A DNA stretch of 26,540 bases, taken from IMG/VR virus record IMGVR_UViG_3300037358_000043, positions 1 through 26,540 of that record. One strand, 5' to 3'. This document shows positions 1 to 7,512 of the stretch, one piece after another. The position numbers were made by a program, and so were the translations under genes. A model generated the notes under the pieces. It was not told the origin of the DNA. It did not search any database and saw nothing but the letters and a program-made list of their open reading frames with translations. The first letter of the stretch is position 1, and each line of letters begins with the position of its first letter. The DNA is from a virus.

Positions 1-438
1 AATCAGAACTTCCAGTGGTTCGAGCCGGGTAGCGTCTCTGGGCAGTGGGATTTCATTGATGAACTCGCCTTTGCGATTTGGATGACCTCGCAACTGCAAA
101 CGGCGGGGATGCAGTTACTGGCGAACGTCAACACGATCCCGTTCAACCAGACGGGTAAGTCGTTGCTTTACGCCGCGTACTTAGGTCCTATTCAGGCAGG
201 TTTGAACTGCGGCGGCATCCAGACCGGCATCCTCTTGACCCCCGCACAGATTGCGGAGATCAACCAGCAGGCGGGTTCAACGATCACCCCAGCCCTTTAT
301 CAGCAGGGATTCTGGCTGAGCCTGCCACTACCGAGTCCTTCCGTGCAGAGCGCGCGCGGGCCCTGGAGCGGCACGCTCTGGTACACAAATGCTGGCGGCG
401 TAAACACGCTCAGCCTTGCCAGCATCAACGTGCAGTAA
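1..438 (+). CDS. Tail sheath-like protein (DUF3383 type), C-terminal part only
   Basis: The reading frame is open from the first base of the window, so the gene begins upstream and only its last 145 codons are seen. The visible part contains WFEPGSVSGQWDFID and then AIWMTSQLQTAGMQLL, a pattern I recognise from the C-terminus of DUF3383 proteins, which act as the contractile tail sheath in several myoviruses. The sheath polymer surrounds the tail tube and contracts on infection. Position fits: the next gene is a small tube-like protein and then the tail chaperones and tape measure. An internal ATG at 82 exists but has no role as a start, because homology continues upstream of it. The family call rests on memory of the pattern, not on a search. 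Confidence 0.62.
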   Translation, partial: NQNFQWFEPGSVSGQWDFIDELAFAIWMTSQLQTAGMQLLANVNTIPFNQTGKSLLYAAYLGPIQAGLNCGGIQTGILLTPAQIAEINQQAGSTITPALYQQGFWLSLPLPSPSVQSARGPWSGTLWYTNAGGVNTLSLASINVQ

Positions 439-452
439 CGGAGTAATCACAA

Positions 453-902
453 ATGCCCGGTTACACCCTCACTGCCGCGAACTCCACCTTCTCACTGACG
501 ATCCCGCAAGTCTTTGGCGCGAATCCGCAAACGATTGCCGGATATGCGGTAGATGATGCTTTTGAGACCGAGAACGTTTCGCCCAGCGAGGCGGTGATCG
601 GTGTCGATGCGCTGATGTCCGCTGGCTATACGCCGTATCTCATCATACTCAAATTGGTGCTGATGGCCACTTCCCCCTCCATCTACGACACGATGAATCC
701 GTGGTTGGGCGCGATGGCGCAGGCGTGCGAAACCTATTACGCGAACGGCGTCATCATCTTGCCGGGCGTGCAGACGGTGTACACCTTCACGCGGGGCTCG
801 CTCACCGGAGCGATCATCATGCCGGGGGTGAAGAAGCAGCTTCAACAGGTGAGCTACGAGATCAAGTTTCAGTCCTGTGTTCCATCCCCGTATTCACCGT
901 GA
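453..902 (+). CDS. Probable tail tube protein
   Basis: A 149-residue protein starting at ATG 453 behind a GGAG ribosome binding site at about 440. It has no transmembrane segment, is rich in small and beta-forming residues, and its size matches tail tube subunits of contractile phages (about 110-170 aa). In phages with DUF3383 sheaths the tube gene normally follows the sheath gene and precedes the tail chaperones, exactly as here. I see no diagnostic motif, so the assignment is mainly by gene order and size. The tube would polymerise on the baseplate inside the sheath and carry DNA into the cell. Confidence 0.55.
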   Translation: MPGYTLTAANSTFSLTIPQVFGANPQTIAGYAVDDAFETENVSPSEAVIGVDALMSAGYTPYLIILKLVLMATSPSIYDTMNPWLGAMAQACETYYANGVIILPGVQTVYTFTRGSLTGAIIMPGVKKQLQQVSYEIKFQSCVPSPYSP

Positions 903-911
903 GGACTTCTC

Positions 912-1376
912 TTGAGACGAACCAAGCTCCTCACGATCAAAGAGGCCGATCCTAATTATAGAGATAATGGGAAGGTATTTTTAATTACCGAAATGCCAGC
1001 CGATCAGGGCGAGCAATGGGCCAATCGCTTTCTGCTTGCGATGGCGAACGCCGGTGCAGAACTTCCCGACGAACTCATGAACTCCGGCATGGCGGGCCTG
1101 GCTTCCATTGGAGTAGCCGCCTCGTTCGCGCAGGCATTGCAGAAGATCAAATACGAAACGGTCAAGCCGCTGCTCGATGAAATGATGGCTTGCGTGCAAA
1201 CCCGCCAGCTTGAGCAGAATCCGTGGATGGCGATCTTGTCAGGAGTCAACTGCCAGATTGAGGAGTTCCCCACCTTCTGGACGCTGCGCCTAGCGTGGAT
1301 CGAGTTGCACACCGGTTTTTCACCGGGCGCCGTAGCCCCAACTACGGCAGCGCCTTTAGCGGCGCGAGCGGCCTGA
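912..1376 (+). CDS. Tail assembly chaperone, short form (gpG-like)
   Basis: Starts at TTG 912, chosen because GAGG lies seven bases upstream (901-904) and the next in-frame ATG would lose conserved sequence. The 154-aa product has an N-terminal beta-rich part (KVFLITEMPADQGEQWANR) followed by helices and the LLDEMMACVQ segment near residue 95, which I associate with phage tail assembly chaperones. Such chaperones coat the tape measure protein during tail tube assembly and are not in the virion. It lies directly before the tape measure gene. The last 20 or so residues (AVAPTTAAPLAARAA) are low-complexity, as expected where a frameshift normally moves most conserved coding to another frame; see the site at 1314-1322. 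Confidence 0.72.
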   Translation: MRRTKLLTIKEADPNYRDNGKVFLITEMPADQGEQWANRFLLAMANAGAELPDELMNSGMAGLASIGVAASFAQALQKIKYETVKPLLDEMMACVQTRQLEQNPWMAILSGVNCQIEEFPTFWTLRLAWIELHTGFSPGAVAPTTAAPLAARAA

Positions 1377-1540
1377 TCGAGTACCTGAACGTGCCTCGCG
1401 TCATCGGCACTGTAGTTTCTGCGGACAAGGCCACACTGATTGAGCTGCAGAGTATCTACGGCGTCAAAGACGCTTACGATCTTCTCGAGGTCATTCTCGT
1501 GGATGCGACCAATCAGCGCCGCATGACGGAGAAGCGCTGA
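1295..1540 (+). CDS. Tail assembly chaperone, frameshift extension (gpGT-like C-terminus)
   Basis: This frame overlaps the end of the short chaperone and is displaced by -1 relative to it. It is open from GTG 1295, but that codon has no ribosome binding site, so it is more likely translated as a continuation of the upstream gene after a -1 slip near 1316-1320. The fused product would be about 209 aa, with 136 residues from the first frame and 73 from this one. The part after the overlap (GLIEYLNVPRVIG, then ATLIELQSIYGVKDAYDLLE) is helical and resembles the second domain of gpGT-type chaperones. It ends in TGATG, overlapping the tape measure start by one base. An independent gene from 1295 is possible but less likely. 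Confidence 0.62.
   Translation: MDRVAHRFFTGRRSPNYGSAFSGASGLIEYLNVPRVIGTVVSADKATLIELQSIYGVKDAYDLLEVILVDATNQRRMTEKR
1314..1322 (+). other. Probable programmed -1 frameshift site
   Basis: In the chaperone frame the codons read GGT TTT TCA. The five consecutive T residues (1316-1320) let a tRNA on TTT slip back one base onto TTT again, and reading then continues as TTC ACC GGG in the frame that stays open to 1540. This is not a perfect X XXY YYZ heptamer, since TCA must be replaced by TTC in the A site. The slip point is therefore the best candidate, not a proven one. Confidence 0.5.
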
Positions 1541-3183
1541 TGGCAACGGTCATTGATAGCCTCATCGTCAAACTTGGCCTTGACCCCAGGGACTACAAGA
1601 AGGGCGCCGCTGAGTTTGAGCGTGTCACTAAGGAAACCGAGACCACTGTTCGCAAGTCCACCGAATCCATGGCAAGCGGCTTTCGCCGTGTCGCGGCCGA
1701 AGTCATCGGGCTCTTTGTCGCCGTACGATCAGTGCAGGATGTGGTGGGGTTCTTCGAGCGTGTGAATGCGAGCACGCGCCAACTCGGGCTTGACTCCAAT
1801 AACTTCGGCATCGCGGCGAACGAGCTGCGCGACTGGCAGAACGCTGCAGTGCTCGCAGGCGGCAGCGCGGAAGGGGTGACGCAGACCATTGCCAGCTTGC
1901 AGAAGTCGCTCTTTAACCTGCAGTACACCGGCGCGGTGTCTGATCAGATCATTTTCCTGCAGCGCTTGGGAGTGCAGTTTCGCTCTGCTACGGGACAGGT
2001 CGCGCCGTTCAAAAGCATCCTCATGCAGACCGCTGCCATCATGGAGAAGAACGGCAGGAGCCGTGCTGAGAACTTCCAATACCTGCAGGCGGCAGGGTTT
2101 GATGCGGGCTCGATCAATCTCATTCTAAACGGCACGAAAGCCCTTGCGGCGTTTTACGAGCAGCAGAAGAAACTCCCACAGTTGACGCAGGCTGATATTG
2201 CTGCCTCCACGCGGTTGGCGCAGGCGTGGGAGCTGCTGAAGGAAAAATTCGTCGTCGCGGCGCAAAAGCTCATCACGGATGCGGAGCCTGCGCTCACCCG
2301 GCTTTTCGCGCTCTTCCAGCGTGGTATCGACTGGATCAACGCGCATCAGGAGGATATCACTCGCTTCTTTGAAGGTTTCTTCAAGTGGTTCGAGGATACG
2401 AAGAACATAGACAGCGTGAAGGGCTTTTTCTCAGACCTCGCCACCATTGTCGGCGGTCTAGCACGTGGAATGGGATTTCTGGCGAGCGCCATTCTTTCGG
2501 TCACTGAAGCCTACGGCAAACTCGTTGCAGGCACTTCTGTGCCGCTGCCACCTCTCCTGCGCGCTGCTGTGGCGCTGTGGTCTGGCGTGATCCGTGGTGC
2601 TGGTGGTAATGCCAATCGCAATCCGTTAACTGGCGAACTCCTGAACCACAACCGCGGCAACATCAAGGCGGTGGGCGATCAGCCGCGCGATGCACGCGGC
2701 TTTCGCGTTTTTGCGAACGATCAGGAAGGCATTGCGGCGATCAATCATCAGCTCGACCTCTACGCTGCTCGTGGCATCAACACTATATCCGGCATCGTGA
2801 ATACCTACGCGCCCGCATCCGACAACAATGACGTGTCCGCATATATCAGCGCGTTGATGAGTGCGACGGGTCGCGGGGCGAATGACGTTTTAGGCGCTGC
2901 AGACCGTGCCCCCCTGATCCGAGCGATAGTGCTGCACGAGACGGGTGCGGGGCCGCAGATCACCGTGCCTAGAAGCAGCATGACGCCTCAAGCACCCGCC
3001 ACTCCCGGTCTCTATACGAGAGGCCCACCGACGAGTGCACGCGGCGGTCCTCAGACCTCAGTCGATATCGGCACCATGAACATTCAGACGCAGGCAACGG
3101 ATGCTAACGGGATCATGGCCGATGCTTGGCGCTCGGTACAGCGTAAGTTTCAGGTGGCGCAAGCCGAGCCGGGGTTGGCATGA
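1540..3183 (+). CDS. Tape measure protein with an embedded muralytic-like domain
   Basis: 547 aa, starting at ATG 1540 in a TGATG overlap with the chaperone extension. The first 300 residues are mostly helical with long Ala/Gln/Leu stretches and hydrophobic segments near 300-330, typical of tape measure proteins, which fix tail length and leave the tube during infection. Residues about 367-455 are a separate globular domain: NRGNIKAVG, GFRVFANDQEGIAAI, GINTISGIVNTYAP and NDVSAYISAL. This pattern occurs in phage structural proteins and lytic transglycosylase-like virion proteins and probably cuts or binds peptidoglycan. The C-terminus is Pro/Thr/Gly-rich. The protein is short for a tape measure, implying a tail of roughly 80 nm at the usual length per residue. 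Position after the tail chaperones supports the call. Confidence 0.82.
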   Translation: MATVIDSLIVKLGLDPRDYKKGAAEFERVTKETETTVRKSTESMASGFRRVAAEVIGLFVAVRSVQDVVGFFERVNASTRQLGLDSNNFGIAANELRDWQNAAVLAGGSAEGVTQTIASLQKSLFNLQYTGAVSDQIIFLQRLGVQFRSATGQVAPFKSILMQTAAIMEKNGRSRAENFQYLQAAGFDAGSINLILNGTKALAAFYEQQKKLPQLTQADIAASTRLAQAWELLKEKFVVAAQKLITDAEPALTRLFALFQRGIDWINAHQEDITRFFEGFFKWFEDTKNIDSVKGFFSDLATIVGGLARGMGFLASAILSVTEAYGKLVAGTSVPLPPLLRAAVALWSGVIRGAGGNANRNPLTGELLNHNRGNIKAVGDQPRDARGFRVFANDQEGIAAINHQLDLYAARGINTISGIVNTYAPASDNNDVSAYISALMSATGRGANDVLGAADRAPLIRAIVLHETGAGPQITVPRSSMTPQAPATPGLYTRGPPTSARGGPQTSVDIGTMNIQTQATDANGIMADAWRSVQRKFQVAQAEPGLA

Positions 3184-3944
3184 GCCTTGCCAACATCGTT
3201 GTGTCGCTCTACCCGAACGTGCCGGATCTGCCGGGGGTGCCGCAGCTCAACCGCTCGCCGGACTTTCCAACTGACGATGCACCGACGCTGGGAACGCCTG
3301 CGGCGCAGGACTCGTTGTGGCAGTCCTCGAACCAAGCTCCCGCGTGGGGCATTGTCGATAGCGACTTAAATCTGGTGTTGTCCCCTGACTCGGTGCTCGA
3401 CTTCGACAATCGCAACGAATGGCGCATCTCGAACTTCCCCGTTCAGGCTGGTGGCTTTGCCAGCTACAACAAGGTCACCGTCCCCTTTGAAGTGTCGGTG
3501 CGTATGTCTAAAGGTGGAGGGGTGGGGGATCGCGCGCAGTTTCTCTCGGATCTCAACAACATCGCGCAATCGTTGGCGCTCTATACGATTCTCACGCCCG
3601 AGCGCAGCTATTCGAACTGCAACATCACGCGCTACGAAGTGAGCCGGCGCGGCGTGGCGGGCGCGTACTTCCTGACCGAAGTCGATGTGTTTTTCGTGCA
3701 GATCATTCAGGTGACCGCGCAGTACACGACGACCGCCGCCTCGACGCAAAACGCACAGAATCCCGCCTCGGTACCGCCCGTCAATCAGGGGATCGTGCAG
3801 CCGAAGGCTCCGTGGCCTGCCATCCCCAATCAGTTCGGCTCGCCGCCGTTCGTTCTCGGCACTGATCCCAATACCGTGTTCAGCACCTTGGGCGGTGGAC
3901 CGACGAGCATCGCCAACACGACTCCGGTGAGCATCGGCCCATGA
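3180..3944 (+). CDS. Baseplate-associated structural protein downstream of the tape measure
   Basis: 254 aa, starting at ATG 3180 in a 4-base overlap with the tape measure stop. There is no signal peptide or transmembrane segment. The first 70 residues are Pro/Asp-rich, the centre (about 80-185) is a beta-rich domain beginning WRISNFPVQAGGFASYNKV, and the C-terminal 60 residues are Pro/Gly-rich. I recognise this as a conserved class of myovirus proteins encoded between tape measure and plug. Its position equals that of Mu gp43-like or first-hub proteins that link the tape measure to the baseplate. The exact role is inferred from gene order only. Confidence 0.5.
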   Translation: MSLANIVVSLYPNVPDLPGVPQLNRSPDFPTDDAPTLGTPAAQDSLWQSSNQAPAWGIVDSDLNLVLSPDSVLDFDNRNEWRISNFPVQAGGFASYNKVTVPFEVSVRMSKGGGVGDRAQFLSDLNNIAQSLALYTILTPERSYSNCNITRYEVSRRGVAGAYFLTEVDVFFVQIIQVTAQYTTTAASTQNAQNPASVPPVNQGIVQPKAPWPAIPNQFGSPPFVLGTDPNTVFSTLGGGPTSIANTTPVSIGP

Positions 3945-4258
3945 TGCAGATACCCCTCTACCCCGTGCCCTCGCAGACCGTCGCAACGAACGTCGGCGGG
4001 CAGGCGGCAACGATCGCGGTGTATCAGAAGCGCACGGGATTCTTCTTTGACCTCGCATTGAACGGTGCCGCGGTCATCACCGCAGTGCTCTGTCAGAACC
4101 GTGCCATGCTCCTGACGCAAACCTATCAGGGCTTTGTCGGCAGCTTCTTTTTCTTCGACACACAAGGGGATACACCGCCGACCTATGCGGGTCTTGGGCC
4201 TGATCAGAGCGCGCGCTATCAGCTCGTGTATCTCTCCGCTGCGGACCTTGCTGCATGA
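3941..4258 (+). CDS. Baseplate plug protein (Pam3 gp18-like)
   Basis: 105 aa, ATG 3941 overlapping the previous stop by 4 bases. The sequence starts MMQIPLYPVPSQ, has a central FFFDLALNG and NRAMLLTQTYQGFVG, and ends with the pattern FFFDTQGD, then GLGPDQSARYQLVYL. I know this pattern from the baseplate plug family named after gp18 of cyanophage Pam3, a small beta-sandwich protein that closes the centre of the baseplate until contraction. Length and location, directly upstream of the hub and spike, both fit. There are no signs of truncation. Confidence 0.78.
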   Translation: MMQIPLYPVPSQTVATNVGGQAATIAVYQKRTGFFFDLALNGAAVITAVLCQNRAMLLTQTYQGFVGSFFFFDTQGDTPPTYAGLGPDQSARYQLVYLSAADLAA

Positions 4259-5172
4259 ACGCCTCAAGTTTCACGAGTAAGCAGTTGCGAGTGACGATTA
4301 GTCTTGCGCAGCCTAATGCAGTGTTCCCCGGCACGACTGGCAACACGCTTATCCTCGGGCCTGACTCAAGCGGCAATCAGCTACGCGTCATCGCCAATGT
4401 GCAAGCAGTCGCGCGTCTATCGGTCATGGCGGAAATCAAGATCTTCGGGGTGCTGCCCGCAGACATGAACGCGCTCACGGTTGCGTGGTTTAACTCGCCG
4501 GTCGTGCAGAACAACATCGTGATCCTCGAGGCCAACAACGGCAACGGCTGGACGCAGGTGTTCTCAGGAACGATCATCGAGGCTCAGCCCGATTATCGCG
4601 GCCAGCCAGCCGCGTTCTTTCGCATTCAGGCGAACGTGTCCTATGCGGCGCAATTGGCCCCCGTGCCGCCGCTCTCCTATCCGCACGGCGCATCGGTTGC
4701 AACCATCGTGCAGGCGCTTGCAACGCAGATGGGTTTCACGTTCGAGAACAACGGCGTGACGGCGACGGTCCCTCCAGGCTCTTACTACCCCGGTACGGCC
4801 TACGATCAACTGCAAACCGTGTGTCAGGCGACCGACACCGACTTCTACTTTTCAGGGAAAACTCTTGCCATCGTGCCATCTGGACTCGGGCGGCCGAATG
4901 TTCCTGCGGTGTTGCTCACGCAGCAATCAGGGCTTCAAGGTTATCCCGTCATTGAGCGTTTTGGGATCACGATCTACGCGCTCTTTGATCCCAACTTCGC
5001 AGGCGGCGGGCAGGTGCAGATCTCCGGCAGCGACATTCCTGCGGCCAACGGGACGTGGACGCCATTCTCGCTGACCCATCAGCTTGAGAGTCAGAATCCT
5101 AACGGCGCGTGGCTCACGACCTTGAGCTGCACGAAGTACGGCGCAGGGGTGCCGGATGAGTTTGCCTCATGA
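4255..5172 (+). CDS. Baseplate hub protein (gp27/gp44-like)
   Basis: 305 aa, ATG 4255 in a 4-base overlap with the plug gene. The fold looks all-beta in the first 130 residues (QLRVTISLAQPN, VARLSVMAEIKIFGVLPADM, TQVFSGTIIEA), followed by a helix-containing middle (ATIVQALATQMGFTFENNG, YDQLQTVCQATDTDFYF) and a beta-rich end. That layout, including the VCQATDTDFYF element, matches hub proteins that form the trimer on which the spike sits, like T4 gp27 and Mu gp44. The spike gene follows immediately. No enzymatic motif is visible. Confidence 0.72.
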   Translation: MNASSFTSKQLRVTISLAQPNAVFPGTTGNTLILGPDSSGNQLRVIANVQAVARLSVMAEIKIFGVLPADMNALTVAWFNSPVVQNNIVILEANNGNGWTQVFSGTIIEAQPDYRGQPAAFFRIQANVSYAAQLAPVPPLSYPHGASVATIVQALATQMGFTFENNGVTATVPPGSYYPGTAYDQLQTVCQATDTDFYFSGKTLAIVPSGLGRPNVPAVLLTQQSGLQGYPVIERFGITIYALFDPNFAGGGQVQISGSDIPAANGTWTPFSLTHQLESQNPNGAWLTTLSCTKYGAGVPDEFAS

Positions 5173-5816
5173 GCTACGCTCAACAGGGGCCGATCGACAC
5201 CGCAAGTGACTACGCGGCGACGCTCTTTCTCATCATCAAGATGCTGAAGAAGCTTGCTGGGCCGACGCTCGTGCAGGTTACCGCCTGCACCAATTCAGGT
5301 GCACTTGCGCTCACAGGAACGGTAGCGGTGCAGCCTCTCGTGAATCAGGTGGACGGCGAGGGCAATCCGACGCCCCACGGTGTGGTGCACAAGATGCTGT
5401 ACGTGCGGATGCAGGGCGGCGCCAATGCCGTGATCATGGACCCTGCGCCGGGAGACGTGGGATTAGCGTGTTTTTGCTCGCGCGATATCTCGACCGTGAA
5501 GGGAGCAGGCCCCGGCCCGATGAATCCTCAAACTCCTGCGCTCGATCATCTCTTTGATTGGGCTGACGGGGTGTATCTCTTTGGCGTGCTGAATGCACTG
5601 CCTGCGCAGTACTTCCAGTTCAATACGCAGGGTATCACGGCCGTATCACCCACGCAGATCAATCTGCAGGCTCCAACTGTCGCAGTCTCAGGAAACCTCA
5701 CCATCAGCGGCATGACGACCGGGACAGGCGATGGCGTGTTTGCTGGCATTGACGTGCAGCAGCATATTCACGGCGGCGTACAGGCTGGCGGCAGCGACAC
5801 GGGGCCACCGGTATGA
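5169..5816 (+). CDS. Baseplate central spike (Gp138 N-terminal domain type)
   Basis: 215 aa, ATG 5169 in a 4-base overlap. The N-terminal half has an OB-fold-like core with VTACTNSGALALTGTVAVQP and VIMDPAPGDVGLACFCSRD, characteristic of the Gp138 N-terminal domain first described in phage phi92. The C-terminal part turns into short repetitive beta strands (INLQAPTVAVSGNLTISG) typical of a triple beta-helix tip and ends with the HIHGGVQAGGSDTGPP sequence, common at the apex of these spikes. The trimer would pierce the outer membrane when the sheath contracts. It follows the hub gene, as in Mu and related phages. Confidence 0.82.
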   Translation: MSYAQQGPIDTASDYAATLFLIIKMLKKLAGPTLVQVTACTNSGALALTGTVAVQPLVNQVDGEGNPTPHGVVHKMLYVRMQGGANAVIMDPAPGDVGLACFCSRDISTVKGAGPGPMNPQTPALDHLFDWADGVYLFGVLNALPAQYFQFNTQGITAVSPTQINLQAPTVAVSGNLTISGMTTGTGDGVFAGIDVQQHIHGGVQAGGSDTGPPV

Positions 5817-6253
5817 GTCTGTCGTCAAATACTCTCTGCCTAGACGTGGCAACGTGGGATTTGATCCTTGACGCCAGCGGTTCCATCGCAATGGCTTCGC
5901 CGCCTTACGCCTTGGCGCAGGACGTGGCGAGCGCGATCAAGACATTCCTCGGGGAATGCTACTACGACACCACCATTGGCATCCCCTACCTGTCACAGAT
6001 CCTTGGCCAGCGGCCGCCAGTTGCGCTCCTGAAACAGTACATTGTTGATGCTGCGCTTACAGTGCCGGGCGTCGTGTCTGCCACCTGCATCATCACCGGC
6101 TTTGTCGGACGGCAGGCGCAAGGGCAAGTGCAGTTCACAGATGACGAGGGCCAAACTGGCACGGTGGGCTTAGGAGCACCCTCGTCAAGTCCACCAGCCT
6201 CGTGGACCGCTGACAGCTCGGTCGTTACGGCGGATTCAGGGATAGGCGTCTGA
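5813..6253 (+). CDS. Baseplate wedge / sheath initiator (Mu gp46, T4 gp25-like)
   Basis: 146 aa, ATG 5813 in a 4-base overlap with the spike gene. The protein has the usual order of this family: a short beta N-terminus (WDLILDASGSI), then helix AQDVASAIKTFLGECYYDT, a glycine-containing turn GIPYLSQILGQRPP and helix-strand VDAALTVPGVVSAT. The Gly-Ile-Pro-Tyr segment matches where Mu gp46 family members have a conserved G-[IV]-P-[YW]. These proteins join the wedges to the tube and start sheath assembly. The gene before baseplate J is the normal place for it. Confidence 0.8.
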   Translation: MSLSSNTLCLDVATWDLILDASGSIAMASPPYALAQDVASAIKTFLGECYYDTTIGIPYLSQILGQRPPVALLKQYIVDAALTVPGVVSATCIITGFVGRQAQGQVQFTDDEGQTGTVGLGAPSSSPPASWTADSSVVTADSGIGV

Positions 6254-7512
6254 TGTCAAACGGCTACGTCAGCGCAGTTCCGGGGATCACGTGGACTTCC
6301 ACGGGTCTCGTGTTGCCGCAGGAGTCGGCAATTCTTGCGGGCGCGCTTGCGGACTTGAACGCTGCATTTGGCGGCAACCTCAACATCACCAATCTCTTCA
6401 CACCGCAGGGGCAGCTTGCAAGCTCTGCGACGGCGTGCATCGGTGCAGGCAATGACCTCTTCGCCTACTTCGTCTCGCAAATCAACCCGGACAATGCAGC
6501 GGGCTTCATTCAGGATGCCATCGCGCGCATCTACTTCCTGACCCGCAACCCCGGTGTGCCGACCGCAGTGCAGTGCCAGTGCGGCGGCCTCATGAATACG
6601 GTGATCCCTATCGGAGCACTGGCGCAGGACACGAGTGGCAACCAGTACACCTCCACGGAAGGCGGGACCATCCCTGCCTCTGGCACCATCACGTTGCCCT
6701 TTGCGAATGTGGTGAACGGTCCCATCGCCTGTCCTGCGAACACATTGACACAGATCTATCAGGCGATCACGGGGTGGGAGTCGATCAACAATTCCTCTCC
6801 CGGTATCGCCGGGGCGAATGTGGAGTCTACCGAAGCCTTTGCATATCGCCGTCAGCTCTCTGTCGCGATCAATGCGCAAGGCTCTCCCGATTCCATGCTG
6901 GGCGCGGTGTTTGCGGTGCCCGGAGTCATTGATGCCTATGTGGTGGATAACCCGCTTTCCACGGCCGTGAACTACGGAGCAAGCAATTATCCGCTCGCGC
7001 CGAACTCTGTTTATGTCGGCGTCGTTGGAGGAAGTGCACAGGCGATTGCGCAGGCCATCTGGAACAAGAAGGATCTGGGGTGCAATTACAACGGTAACAC
7101 CACGGTGCAGATTCAGGACACGGACGGATATGAGCTGCCGTATCCGACCTACAACGTCACCTTCAACATCCCGAACGCACTGCCGATCTACTTCTTGGTG
7201 ACGATTGCGAACTCCCCCTCGCTACCGTCCAACATCACGACATTGGTGCAAACCGCAATCGTGAATGCGTTTACTGGAGCTGACGGGTCTCCCAGAGCAC
7301 GCATGGGCGCGCTCATTCTGGCCTCGACCTATTACCCGTCCGTAACTGCAATCGGTTCTGTGGTCTCGGTGTACTCGATTGGGCTCACGGCGGTCGTTCC
7401 TCCGGGGGGAGGGGGGCCGGGATTGACCACCAATTATGTGAGTTACCTGCAGATCGGGATTGACGAGGAGCCCGCCTGTCTTGCTGCCAACGTCTTTGTG
7501 GTGCTCGTATGA
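6253..7512 (+). CDS. Baseplate J-like wedge protein (gp47/gp6-like)
   Basis: 419 aa, ATG 6253 sharing one base with the previous TGA. It shows baseplate J family hallmarks: an N-terminal helical region with GALADLNAAFGGNLN and PQGQLASSATACIG, a central region with GGTIPASGTITLPFANVVNGPI, the segment GANVESTEAFAYRRQLSVAIN followed by GAVFAVPGVIDAYVVDN, and a C-terminal arm. These proteins form the baseplate periphery and bind the tail fibres. Full length for the family (350-450 aa). The receptor-binding genes follow directly. Confidence 0.9.
   Translation: MSNGYVSAVPGITWTSTGLVLPQESAILAGALADLNAAFGGNLNITNLFTPQGQLASSATACIGAGNDLFAYFVSQINPDNAAGFIQDAIARIYFLTRNPGVPTAVQCQCGGLMNTVIPIGALAQDTSGNQYTSTEGGTIPASGTITLPFANVVNGPIACPANTLTQIYQAITGWESINNSSPGIAGANVESTEAFAYRRQLSVAINAQGSPDSMLGAVFAVPGVIDAYVVDNPLSTAVNYGASNYPLAPNSVYVGVVGGSAQAIAQAIWNKKDLGCNYNGNTTVQIQDTDGYELPYPTYNVTFNIPNALPIYFLVTIANSPSLPSNITTLVQTAIVNAFTGADGSPRARMGALILASTYYPSVTAIGSVVSVYSIGLTAVVPPGGGGPGLTTNYVSYLQIGIDEEPACLAANVFVVLV

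Noticed and set aside
1004-1546. Long open frame (180 aa) on the minus strand opposite the chaperones
   Set aside because: Antisense to well-supported tail genes, Arg/Ser/Ala-rich, no ribosome binding site.
3366-4058. 230-aa minus-strand open frame
   Set aside because: Arg-rich antisense of the baseplate genes, produced by GC-rich codon use.
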